64,000 nt of DNA from Paraburkholderia fynbosensis. GTDB lineage: Bacteria; Pseudomonadota; Gammaproteobacteria; Burkholderiales; Burkholderiaceae. The notes below the pieces were generated by a model. The model saw only the letters and a list, made by a program, of their open reading frames with translations, made no database searches and was not told where the DNA came from. The translations under genes and the position numbers were made by a program. The DNA is taken from the NCBI RefSeq assembly GCF_902859935.1, contig NZ_CADIKI010000001.1:434001-498000 (forward strand). Reading direction: 5' to 3'. Positions 55,601 to 64,000 of this stretch are shown piece after piece; position 1 is the stretch's first letter, and each line of letters starts with the position of its first letter.

Positions 55601-58600
55601 GCGACACCTCCGATCATCGCCGCATCGAGCAGCGCCACCAGTTCGAACGCGGGCCGCCGCGTATGCACACCGGCGGGACCGTCGGCATCGCGCCATTGCG
55701 GACGCACGCCGCGCACGAACAGATACAGATACCCGCCAATGTGCGTGTCGTACGAATAATCGCGCACCCGCGTTTTCAGATAACGATGCAGTGCAACCGT
55801 ATAAAGCAGCGCCTGCAGGTGATACGCGTGGCTTGCCATCGCCGCTTCGAGCGGCGCGGCGGCGTAGTCGGCGGCGGCATCGCCCAGATGATTCGACTTC
55901 CAGTCGACGATCCAGAACCGTCCGTCGTATTCGACGATCATGTCGATAAATCCTTTCACGAAGCCGCGCAACACCCCCGGCTCCAGCGCGACATCGGGAT
56001 AACCGTGTTCGATCAGCAGCTCGCGCAGCGCGGGAAAATCGAGCGACGGTGCGGCGAACAGAAACTCGAGCTCGTTCAGACGCCGGCGCGGATCGAGCCT
56101 CGCCAGCGCCATACCGGGCACGAGTTCGGTGGCGACCACATCGGCGAGCAGGTTGTGCATCATCGCGGGCAGCCGCACGGCGAGTTCGGGCGCAGCGGGC
56201 GCGGGCCGCTCGCGCAGCGCGCCGCGGATCGCATCCGGCCACGTCGAAGGATCGGTGAAATCCGCGAGCTCGAACATGCGATGCAGACAGTCGCCCGCCG
56301 CCGCACCGCGCGGGAACGCGAGGATGTCGTCTCCGGCGTGCGACGGCGCTTGCGCAACAGGCGCGGAGACGGGCATGGCCACGAGTGCATCGGCGATCTC
56401 ATCATGATCGGGCCGCACCTCTTCCACTGGCGTATGCGCCGCCTCGGCTTTCCCGCCCGCGGCGATCAGCCCGCTGAAGCTCGCCATGCGCCACTGATCG
56501 CGCAACGGCCGGCGATTGGCGCGCGCCTGCATCTGCGCGCCGTGATCCTGAAGGCTTTCCAACGGCGTGCGGCGCGCTACTCGCGGCAGCGGCTGCAGCG
56601 TGATCGGCCCGCTCGCCAGCGCCTGCCAGCGCGCGGACAATGTGACTTCGTCAGGCGGCTCGCAGAGCCAGTCGTCAAAGCTATGACCACTGCCGCCCAC
56701 CAGCCAGTTCAGCACGCTGCGGCGCGACTCTTTGGTCGAACGCGACGACAGGTAAGTGCCCGCAACCAGGTAGCAGCGATACACCGCGCGAGTCAGCGCG
56801 ACATAGACGAGCCGCGCCCGCTCCGCCGCCTGCTCGCGCATCGCGTAACGCGACGCGTGCTCGGCCTCCTCGTCGTCGCAGCCGTAGTGAAGCACCGCCT
56901 CGCCCGCTTCGTCGTGGTACTCGCGTACGTCCGGCAAGCCGGAGGACGGCGGCTCGCGCAACGCGCCGTCGTTCAGAAACGGACAGAACACCACCGCGTA
57001 CTCGAGCCCCTTCGACTTATGCACGGTGACGATCTGCACGAGATTACGGTCCGACTCGAGGCGCAACTGTGCATCCTCGCCGCCGCCCTGCGCGCGCTGC
57101 GCGGCGAGCCAGCGCAAGGTCGGCGCGATGCCTGGCTGCGTCGCGGCCCGCGCCTGCACGAGTTCGGCGAGATGGTTCACGTTCGTCAACCGGCGCTCGC
57201 CGTCCGCACCCGCAACCAGCCGTTGCGCGACGCGCAGCTCGCGCATCAGCGTGCGCCACATCACGGCGAAGCCGCGCTCGTGCCACAGCGTGCGATAGCG
57301 CGAAAAACGTTCGACCCAGCCCATCGCGTCGGCCGCATGCGCGGGATCGCCGGCGACCGGTGGCGCGTCGGCAACCTGCTCGAGCCGCCACAATGCGGCG
57401 GCGTCGAGGCCCAGCCAGTCGGTGGCGAGCGCGGCGCGCAGCCGGCGCAGATCGCCGGGCGTATCGACGGCGGCCAGCACGCGCTCGATCTGCTCGGCAT
57501 CGAGCGTCGCGAACACCGACGCCTGCGCGAGTTCCACGCTGCCGACGCCCCACGCCGCCAGCACGCGTTTGATCAGACTGCCCTGCTTGTGCGTTTGCAC
57601 CAGCACGGCGATGTTGCCTGGCGCGAGCGGCGCGTCGCCGATCGTCACCGTGCCTTCGCGCGCGCCGCGCAACAGCCGCACGATTTCGGCCGCGCACGCT
57701 TCGCTTGCTTCGCGCTGCGCGTCGCGCTTGGTCAACGCGGCGTCGCCTTGCGGCAAGCTCCAGACGCGGAAATCGCCGGCGCTCGCGTCGGGATCAGCGA
57801 ACGGCGGCCTGCGCCGCTCGCCCGCGCGCACCGGTTGATAGTCGAGGCCGTCGAGCACGAACGCCTGCGGATTCGCTTCGAAGAGCCGATTGCAAGCGTC
57901 GACGATCGGCGCGGTCGAGCGCTGATTGACGGCCAGCGTGTAGCACGCCGAGGCCGCCGCGCGCGCCGCCAGATAGGTGTGCAGATCCGCCGCACGGAAA
58001 CTGTAGATCGCCTGCTTCGGATCGCCGACCAGAAACAGCGGCCCGGCCGGCGCGAAGATGCGGCTGAAAATCGCGAACTGCAGCGGATCGGTATCCTGGA
58101 ACTCGTCGATGAGCGCGGCGGGATAACGCGTGCGCAGCGCATCGGCAAGCCATGGATGAGCGGCCAGCGCGCGATACAGATTCGACAACAGATCGTCGAA
58201 CGACACCACCCGGCGAGTGCGCTTGCGCGCGACGAGTTCGGCTGGCGCGTAGTCGAGCCACGTCTGCACGAGTTCCAGCCAGCGTGCGCGCTGCGCGGTT
58301 TCGGCCGCGGCCACGGCGGCCGCGAGCGCCTCGGCGTGTTCGAAGAACGGATGCTCGGGCGGCTCGAACTTGACCTTGGTGGCCTTCTTCAACGCCGACA
58401 CGGTGAGCTTCAACGCGGCCTTCGGCGGCGGCGCATGGCAATCGCCCTGCGCGAAGTAGTCGGTCCATGCGGCGACCGCGGCGCTCACGTGATCGGGCTT
58501 GTGCGTGGTCTTGCTTAGCCGTTCCTGCGCTTGCGCAAGCAGACCGATAATCGCGTCGCGCTCCGCCTGCCAGAGCGCGCAGGCGACGTCGAAGCCTGCA

Positions 58601-59295
58601 TGCGGATCGGCGCTGCCGCCGCTTGCGTCGACGCTGCCCCAACGCAATTGCGCCAACGGCTTTTTCAGACGCCGCGCGAGTTGCTCGTCGAGTGAAGCGG
58701 GACCGGCGCGTTTGGCCACCAGCCACGCGGCGAAGGCGGGATGCGCATGGGCCGTCGGTTCGACCTGCTCGCGCCAGAAGTCGGCGGCCATTTCGAAGCG
58801 CAAGGCGGCGTCGTCCGCCTCCATCTCGAACGCGAACGGCATCGCCGCGGCGAATGGCGCTTCCTGCAACGCACGCTGACAGAACGCGTGAATCGTGTGA
58901 ATCGCCGCCTGATCGAAGGTGCGCAAGGCGCGCCGCACTACCTTCAGCGCGGCGTCGCGTTCGATGCCGCGCTCCGGCGCGAGCGTCGTTTCAAAGAGAC
59001 GCCGGATGAACGGATCACCGCCGTCGTCGTCCATCCCGATCGCGCGATGCAGCTCCGCGAGACGGCCGCGAATGCGTTCGTGCAGCTCCGCGGTCGCCGC
59101 CTTCGTGAACGTGACGACGAGGATCTGGTCCGCGTTCAGGTTCTTTTCGAGCAGCAGCCGCACATACAGCGCGCAAATGTTCCATGTCTTGCCGGTGCCC
59201 GCCGACGCCTCGATCTGGTTGACGCCGTCGAGCGAACAGGCGAAGACGTCGAGTTCCTCGGCGACCAGCGCATAACTCTGCACGGCGCGGCTCAT
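55597..59295 (-). CDS. recB: Exodeoxyribonuclease V beta subunit RecB
   Basis: 3'-5' helicase and nuclease subunit, 1232 residues. Walker A is EASAGTGKTW near residue 30, the UvrD motif TFTKAATAELHERI follows, then ALIDEFQDTDPLQFAIFSRIF (motif II) and VGDPKQAIYSFRAADL. The C-terminal nuclease domain (from about 950) holds VDWKSNHLG with the catalytic Asp and Lys and YHLQALLYTVALHRYL. Its ATG overlaps the recC stop as ATGA, and its stop overlaps the recD start the same way. The long open frame upstream of 59295 is a recC shadow. Confidence 0.97.
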   Translation of the reverse strand: MSRAVQSYALVAEELDVFACSLDGVNQIEASAGTGKTWNICALYVRLLLEKNLNADQILVVTFTKAATAELHERIRGRLAELHRAIGMDDDGGDPFIRRLFETTLAPERGIERDAALKVVRRALRTFDQAAIHTIHAFCQRALQEAPFAAAMPFAFEMEADDAALRFEMAADFWREQVEPTAHAHPAFAAWLVAKRAGPASLDEQLARRLKKPLAQLRWGSVDASGGSADPHAGFDVACALWQAERDAIIGLLAQAQERLSKTTHKPDHVSAAVAAWTDYFAQGDCHAPPPKAALKLTVSALKKATKVKFEPPEHPFFEHAEALAAAVAAAETAQRARWLELVQTWLDYAPAELVARKRTRRVVSFDDLLSNLYRALAAHPWLADALRTRYPAALIDEFQDTDPLQFAIFSRIFAPAGPLFLVGDPKQAIYSFRAADLHTYLAARAAASACYTLAVNQRSTAPIVDACNRLFEANPQAFVLDGLDYQPVRAGERRRPPFADPDASAGDFRVWSLPQGDAALTKRDAQREASEACAAEIVRLLRGAREGTVTIGDAPLAPGNIAVLVQTHKQGSLIKRVLAAWGVGSVELAQASVFATLDAEQIERVLAAVDTPGDLRRLRAALATDWLGLDAAALWRLEQVADAPPVAGDPAHAADAMGWVERFSRYRTLWHERGFAVMWRTLMRELRVAQRLVAGADGERRLTNVNHLAELVQARAATQPGIAPTLRWLAAQRAQGGGEDAQLRLESDRNLVQIVTVHKSKGLEYAVVFCPFLNDGALREPPSSGLPDVREYHDEAGEAVLHYGCDDEEAEHASRYAMREQAAERARLVYVALTRAVYRCYLVAGTYLSSRSTKESRRSVLNWLVGGSGHSFDDWLCEPPDEVTLSARWQALASGPITLQPLPRVARRTPLESLQDHGAQMQARANRRPLRDQWRMASFSGLIAAGGKAEAAHTPVEEVRPDHDEIADALVAMPVSAPVAQAPSHAGDDILAFPRGAAAGDCLHRMFELADFTDPSTWPDAIRGALRERPAPAAPELAVRLPAMMHNLLADVVATELVPGMALARLDPRRRLNELEFLFAAPSLDFPALRELLIEHGYPDVALEPGVLRGFVKGFIDMIVEYDGRFWIVDWKSNHLGDAAADYAAAPLEAAMASHAYHLQALLYTVALHRYLKTRVRDYSYDTHIGGYLYLFVRGVRPQWRDADGPAGVHTRRPAFELVALLDAAMIGGVA

Positions 59296-62200
59296 GATGC
59301 GCTCCGCAGATGCTGGATCAACGGCTTGAAGACGATGGCCGCGAGGCTGCCGAACGGCTCGTCGAGCGTAAGCGGCGTGCCGCGCAATGCGATGCGCAAC
59401 GCGGGGTCGTCGGATTCGCCGCGCACGCGGTCGTTGATCCACACACCCTGCGCCGCCGACTCGCTTTCGCTGACCCGCGTCCATGCGCTCTTCGGAAAAA
59501 AGCGCAGCGGCAGCATGCGCCCCGCCCTGAACAACGCGGCGAGCGGCGCGAGTTCGTCGAGCGGCGCGGCCACCGGCGTGAGCTCGAAGCTCTCGCCACT
59601 GCCATGCCACACGGTGCGGCGCGGCCCGTCCGGGCGCGCGGCGCAATAGACCAGATGCGCGAGCCACGCGGACAGATAGTCTCGCGCAGTAGCCTTGGCG
59701 TAACGAAAAATCACCTGTCCCGTTCCGGTCAGCAGGTTCAATGTGCCGTGCAGTTGCAGCGGTGCTTTCGCGGCCTCGCGAAGCGCCGCGTCGTGCGGGC
59801 CGAACAACGCGCCGGCGAGCTCGGCGCTGTCGGGCCAGCGCGGCGCGATGTCGAGTACGAACGGCAAACGTTCGACACCCTCGGCCAGCTCGCGGCGCAC
59901 GCTCGCGGCAAGCTGGTGCAACGCGCCGAGTTCGCGCGCGCGCCACACCGCGCCGGTCGCGCCGCCTGGCAGCTCGGGACTGGCCGCGGCGACGCGGCGC
60001 ACGCGCTCGACCATCACGGCGTCGTCTTCGGTGTCCGCATCGAGCAGCACGGGCAACAGGCGATCGGCCAATGCATCACGTCCCGCGTAGTCCAGATCGA
60101 ACGGCTCGGTGTCCAGCAATTCGCCCTGCGCATCCGACAGCACGATACCGAGGCGATCGCGCAACAACGCCCGCGCCGGATGTCGCCAGAAGCGCACGAA
60201 TTCGTCGAACGCAACGGGCGCTGTGTCTTCCGGCGGCAACGGGCGATCGAAGAACGGCGCGGCGGCGGGATGCTGTGGCGCGGCCAGCAATGTCGCCAGT
60301 TCGGCGCGATCCGCGTTATAGGTGAACAGCTCGGGCTGCGCGGAAAAATAATCCGACGCGAACGCCTGCAACGGATGATCGACGATGAACGCATGGCGCG
60401 CGCGCTCCACGTCGGCGGGACTCGCATCCTCGCCCGCCGACGTCTGCGCGAGATAGTCGAGCAGTTCGTCGACCAGCGCGGCCGGCGGCAACGGCGCGTT
60501 ATCGCGAATGCTGCGGCCCGTGTACGCGATGAAGAACCGTTCGCGCGCAGCCAGCAGCAGATCGAGGAACAGATTGCGCTCGTCGTCGCGGCGCTGGCGG
60601 TCGCCGGCTTTGCCGAACGCGGCCATCAGGTCGAACTCGTCCGCACGCGCGAGGCTCGGCAGCACGCCGTCGTCCATGCCGAGCAGGCAGACGACCCGGA
60701 ACGGCAAGCCGCGCAAGCTCGTTAGCGACGAAAACGTCACGCTGCCCCAAGGCACGCCGCCGCGCGCGGGGTCGTCGAGCGCTTCGGTGAGCGCGCCGCG
60801 CACCACGGCGGCAGGCAGCATCACGTCTTCGGCGCCCGCTTGCATCGCATCGCTCATCTTGTCGATCGCGTCGCGCACGGCAGCCAGTGAGTCGGCAAAC
60901 TCGACGCCGCCGTCGAAACACTGGGCCAGCGTGTCGAGCAGCATTTGCGACCACTCGGTGGGCGTGCGCTCGATCGCGCAGTGCGCCGCGAAGCTGTCGA
61001 TGTCGTCGACGAAACGCGACAGGCGGCCGAGCAATTCGGCATCCGAGCCGTCGGCGCCTTCGACCGGCAGCCATGCATCGACCGGTTCGCCGCCGTCGGG
61101 CATCGCATAGCCGAGATAGAGACGCGTGAGCGCGTCAGCAAACGTATGACGGGCGATGGGCACGTGTTCACCGGTCGGTTCGAGCGGCGCGAGCCCGCGC
61201 CGCGCGCCGGCTGCGGCAAGCCATTCCTGCGCGGCTTCGAGCGAGTTCGCATCGATGCCATAGCGCACCGCGATCGCATCGACCCGCAGCCATTCGATCA
61301 GGTCCGGCGCCCCCACGCTGCGCTCGGGCAACGCGAGCCAGTCGAGCAACAGGCGCGCAACCGGATTGGCCTGCGACGGCGGCAAACCGGTGATCCGATA
61401 CGGAATGCGGCGCGTATCGCCAGGCGGCGTGGTGCCGAACACCGCGTCGATCAACGGACCGGCCGCAGCGAGATCGGAGACCGCGACCAGCACGTCCGAC
61501 GGCTGCAGATCGTCGAACTCGTCGAACCAGCCGAGCAGGCGATCGTGCAGCACTTCGAGCTGTCGCGACAGGCTATGACAGACGTGGACCTCGATGCCGC
61601 GCTCGATCGGCAACTCGTCGGCGTCGGTCTCCGCGCGCAGATCGAGCATGCCGTTCTGCACGGCGGCGAGCCAGCTCGGCTGCGGGTTCTCGGTGAAATC
61701 GCCGGTCTCGCTGGACGCGGCGCTCTCGGTCAGCTCATGCAGCATGTGCAACTGCGCCTGAGTCTGACGGCCCCATTCGGCAAGCAGCGGATGGCCGACT
61801 TCCTGATAGTCGAGCTGGCCGGCGGCGTCGAGCGCCTGCACGCGTCCTTCGCTGACGACGTCGAACCAGAACTCGCGGCACGGGTTCATCACGTAAAGAC
61901 GCACGTCGACCCAGCGCGACAGCGCACGCAGCAATGCAACGTGCAACGGCGGCATGGTTGGCAGCGCGAACACGCTGACCGCTTCCGGCCAATTGGCTTT
62001 GGAGATCGCCTCGAGATCGAGCCGGTCGATTTCCTCCAGGAAACGATAGGCGGGCGGCAACGCGGCAGCGGGCGTCTGGGCATTTCCCGCGAGCCCGGCC
62101 ACTTCGGCGAGCACCGCACGCCAGAGCTCCGCCTGCCAGCGCTCGTCCTCACGCGCCGCTTCGCTCGCGCCGGTAAGACGCGGACCGCTGTCGTCCGCCG

Positions 62201-62678
62201 CGCCGCTCGCGAAGATCGATCCGCCCTTCTGCCATTGCAGCAGCCATTCGGGGCGGTAAGTCAGATAGTGGTCGAGCACGGTGGCCACGCGCCGCGCGAG
62301 TTCGTAGCGCATCGACGCGTCTGCCGCGTCGAGATAGGTACGCAGACGCGGCGACGCATTCCACGGCAATGCTTCGTCGGCTTCACCGAGCAAACGGTAG
62401 CAGCGCCACACGAGCCGGTCCGGCGCGAACGGCGAATGCCTCGGCACTTCGATCACGCCGCCGATCTGCGCCCACAGCCATTGCGCGAGATAACCAAAGT
62501 TGACATTTGCGCAGATGCCCTGGCGGTTCGCGATATCGAGCTCGAGCCGTCGCCGCACGGCGGCGCTCGGGACGATCACGGGCTGCGCGGTCCAGGGGTC
62601 GGACGGTGCTTGCGCGAGGTCGTCGAGCAGCGCGCCGACAAGCGTTTCATAGCGGTTCGAGTAGAAGAGCTGGAGCAT
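59292..62678 (-). CDS. recC: Exodeoxyribonuclease V gamma subunit RecC
   Basis: Chi-recognition subunit of RecBCD, 1128 residues. It begins MLQLFYSNRYETLVGALLDDL, typical for RecC, and has ADLRL-like helicase-remnant blocks such as FNYLAQW (as NFGYLAQWLWAQIGG), RLLLDWLALPERSVGAPDLIEWL, FSSLTSLRGLPFRVVCLLGMDDGVLPS and RDDERNLFLDLLLAARERFFIAYTG. ATG 62678 was chosen over a TTG at 62804, because the extra residues do not match the family. First gene of recC-recB-recD; no gene lies between it and the FUSC gene, which diverges from it. Confidence 0.95.
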   Translation of the reverse strand: MLQLFYSNRYETLVGALLDDLAQAPSDPWTAQPVIVPSAAVRRRLELDIANRQGICANVNFGYLAQWLWAQIGGVIEVPRHSPFAPDRLVWRCYRLLGEADEALPWNASPRLRTYLDAADASMRYELARRVATVLDHYLTYRPEWLLQWQKGGSIFASGAADDSGPRLTGASEAAREDERWQAELWRAVLAEVAGLAGNAQTPAAALPPAYRFLEEIDRLDLEAISKANWPEAVSVFALPTMPPLHVALLRALSRWVDVRLYVMNPCREFWFDVVSEGRVQALDAAGQLDYQEVGHPLLAEWGRQTQAQLHMLHELTESAASSETGDFTENPQPSWLAAVQNGMLDLRAETDADELPIERGIEVHVCHSLSRQLEVLHDRLLGWFDEFDDLQPSDVLVAVSDLAAAGPLIDAVFGTTPPGDTRRIPYRITGLPPSQANPVARLLLDWLALPERSVGAPDLIEWLRVDAIAVRYGIDANSLEAAQEWLAAAGARRGLAPLEPTGEHVPIARHTFADALTRLYLGYAMPDGGEPVDAWLPVEGADGSDAELLGRLSRFVDDIDSFAAHCAIERTPTEWSQMLLDTLAQCFDGGVEFADSLAAVRDAIDKMSDAMQAGAEDVMLPAAVVRGALTEALDDPARGGVPWGSVTFSSLTSLRGLPFRVVCLLGMDDGVLPSLARADEFDLMAAFGKAGDRQRRDDERNLFLDLLLAARERFFIAYTGRSIRDNAPLPPAALVDELLDYLAQTSAGEDASPADVERARHAFIVDHPLQAFASDYFSAQPELFTYNADRAELATLLAAPQHPAAAPFFDRPLPPEDTAPVAFDEFVRFWRHPARALLRDRLGIVLSDAQGELLDTEPFDLDYAGRDALADRLLPVLLDADTEDDAVMVERVRRVAAASPELPGGATGAVWRARELGALHQLAASVRRELAEGVERLPFVLDIAPRWPDSAELAGALFGPHDAALREAAKAPLQLHGTLNLLTGTGQVIFRYAKATARDYLSAWLAHLVYCAARPDGPRRTVWHGSGESFELTPVAAPLDELAPLAALFRAGRMLPLRFFPKSAWTRVSESESAAQGVWINDRVRGESDDPALRIALRGTPLTLDEPFGSLAAIVFKPLIQHLRSAS

Positions 62679-62881
62679 GGATTCCGGGTGAGACGGGCGG
62701 CGAAAGCGCGACGCGCGGGCCGCGTCGGGCACTGAAGCAACAGCATAACAAACGCGCTCCCAGGGCAGAACCTGGCCAATCGGATGAGGTCGAATCCCGC
62801 GCAAAATAAGTTAGACTCGACGGCAGTTCAGGTCCGCCCCCTTCAACCGTGTTTGCTCCGTGAATGAAATCCAGGTAGTCG

Positions 62882-64000
62882 ATGCGCTATTCGGTTGAGT
62901 TAAGAAAATTCCTTTATAGCCAATACTTTTATGGCGGCCTGCGCATCGCAGTCGGTGTGTCATTACCGGCCATCCTGTGCCTGATCGTGTTTCACAATCG
63001 TGAGCTGGGCTTCACGATCGCCACCGGTGCGCTCGGCGCGTGCGTCGTCGACATGCCGGGCCCGCTCAAGTACAAGCACAACGAGATGCTGGCGTGCACG
63101 GTGATCGGCTTTCTGTCCGCGCTCGCCACCGGCCTCGCCACGGTCAACCCGGTCGCGCTATGGTGCACGGTCGTGCCCCTCACCTTCCTGCTGTCGCTGA
63201 TCGTCGTATACGGCAACCGCTGGCCGCAGATCAGCTTCGCCACGCTGTTCATGATGATCATGACGCTGGAGGAGCACTTCACGCCGACACAGGCGCTCGT
63301 CAACGCGTCGTGGATTCTGTTGGGCGGCCTCTGGTACACGTACTGGTCGACCTTCGTGAGCCGCTGGATGCTGCATCGTATCGAGCAGCAGGCGCTCGCC
63401 GAAAGCGTGTTCGCCTGCGCCGACTATCTGCTCGCGCGCGCCGCGTTCTACGACATCGACAACGATCTCGACGAGTGCTACCGGATTCTCGTCGACAGGC
63501 AGATCGCCGCGGTGGAACGTCAGGACGCCGCGCGCGACATCGTGCTGCGCAATCTGCCCAGACTCAAACGCGGCAAGCTCGAACCGCGCCGCGCGATGCT
63601 GTTCAATCTGTTCATCAACACCGTCGACCTTCACGAATTGTTCGTCGGTGCGCACACCGATTATTCGCTGGTTCGCAGCACGTTCGGCGGCTCCGATCTG
63701 CTGGTGTTCTACCGCGACCTGATTCGCAAGGCCGCCGAAGACCTCGAGGAAATCGGCCTCGCAGTGCTGCAGAACCAGGCGCCGCGTGCGCGGGTGAACG
63801 TCAAGGCGGAATTGCGCGCAATCGAGTTCGAAATCGAACTGTTGCGCAAGCAGGATCTGCCGGCCAAAAACCCCGAAGGCTATTCGGCGGTGTCCTCCAG
63901 CTTCCGGCGCATCTGGAGCGCCACGCGGCTGATCGACAAGATGCGCAAGAGCCTGTCGGGCGAGCCGAGCGCGACCGAAACCGAGTTGCGCATCGATCAG
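62882..64000 (+). CDS. FUSC-family inner-membrane protein (3' end outside window)
   Basis: The first 373 codons of a large membrane protein of the YccS/YhfK (FUSC, fusaric-acid-resistance-like) family, running off the right edge. Residues 18-150 contain six predicted transmembrane segments (GGLRIAVGVSLPAILCLIVF, FTIATGALGACVVDMPG, LACTVIGFLSALATGLATV, LWCTVVPLTFLLSLIVVYG, ISFATLFMMIMTL, ALVNASWILLGGLWYTYW). A long cytoplasmic helical domain follows. AGGTAG precedes the ATG. FUSC proteins export aromatic acids or work in envelope homeostasis; substrate here is unknown. It diverges from recC. Confidence 0.88.
   Translation, partial: MRYSVELRKFLYSQYFYGGLRIAVGVSLPAILCLIVFHNRELGFTIATGALGACVVDMPGPLKYKHNEMLACTVIGFLSALATGLATVNPVALWCTVVPLTFLLSLIVVYGNRWPQISFATLFMMIMTLEEHFTPTQALVNASWILLGGLWYTYWSTFVSRWMLHRIEQQALAESVFACADYLLARAAFYDIDNDLDECYRILVDRQIAAVERQDAARDIVLRNLPRLKRGKLEPRRAMLFNLFINTVDLHELFVGAHTDYSLVRSTFGGSDLLVFYRDLIRKAAEDLEEIGLAVLQNQAPRARVNVKAELRAIEFEIELLRKQDLPAKNPEGYSAVSSSFRRIWSATRLIDKMRKSLSGEPSATETELRIDQ

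Overview
The window is about 64 kb of high-GC chromosomal DNA from a betaproteobacterium of the family Burkholderiaceae, most likely Paraburkholderia or a close relative. The evidence is the strong GC bias at third codon positions, a second Hfq with a glycine-rich tail, DUF1571 and DUF2968 proteins typical of the group, and a rimP-nusA-infB-rbfA-truB cluster next to rluB-scpB. It is mostly core chromosome with short accessory patches near 9.5-18 kb and 45-50 kb. I saw no rRNA, tRNA, CRISPR array or complete insertion sequence.

Layout. 1-9.6 kb (plus): a fatty-acid cluster of fadE (cut by the left edge), a FabG4-like reductase, a MaoC-type hydratase, a thiolase, fadD and a DUF1571 exported protein. 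9.6-13.4 kb (minus): a 46-residue lipoprotein, an ECF sigma factor, its membrane anti-sigma factor, a vanillyl-alcohol-oxidase-family flavoprotein and a small Tat-type exported protein, behind a candidate ECF promoter. 13.6-18 kb: an Hfq2-like RNA chaperone, small proteins, a DUF2968 protein, remnants of a sigma-54 activator and of a two-partner-secretion transporter, a DUF2147 protein and a stand-alone IS5-type (DUF4096) protein. 18-27.5 kb (minus): zapE, lpd-odhB-odhA of 2-oxoglutarate dehydrogenase, and typA. 27.7-32.8 kb (plus): a marR-controlled tripartite drug efflux operon.

32.9-42.9 kb (minus): truB, rbfA, infB, nusA and rimP, with rluB and scpB further upstream. A candidate ~80-nt RNA with its own promoter and terminator lies between rluB and rimP. 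43.2-45.6 kb (minus): an aminotransferase and a LysR regulator. 45.6-50 kb: a second DUF4096-only gene behind a sigma-54-type promoter and several small secreted or hypothetical proteins, with a YdcF-family membrane protein whose upstream DNA has a compact multi-stem fold. 50.6-53.1 kb: an EAL phosphodiesterase, arfB and a membrane protein. 53.4-62.7 kb (minus): recC-recB-recD joined by ATGA overlaps. The right end is an incomplete FUSC-family membrane protein.

How the genes fit together. The first cluster contains every activity for a beta-oxidation turn, but its reductase and hydratase belong to families acting on (R)-3-hydroxyacyl thioesters, and its composition matches the mycobacterial fadE5-fadA2-fabG4-htdX set. 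The ECF unit looks like a small envelope-responsive regulon. The rimP operon couples transcription elongation, translation initiation and ribosome maturation. RecBCD is a complete repair and recombination complex.
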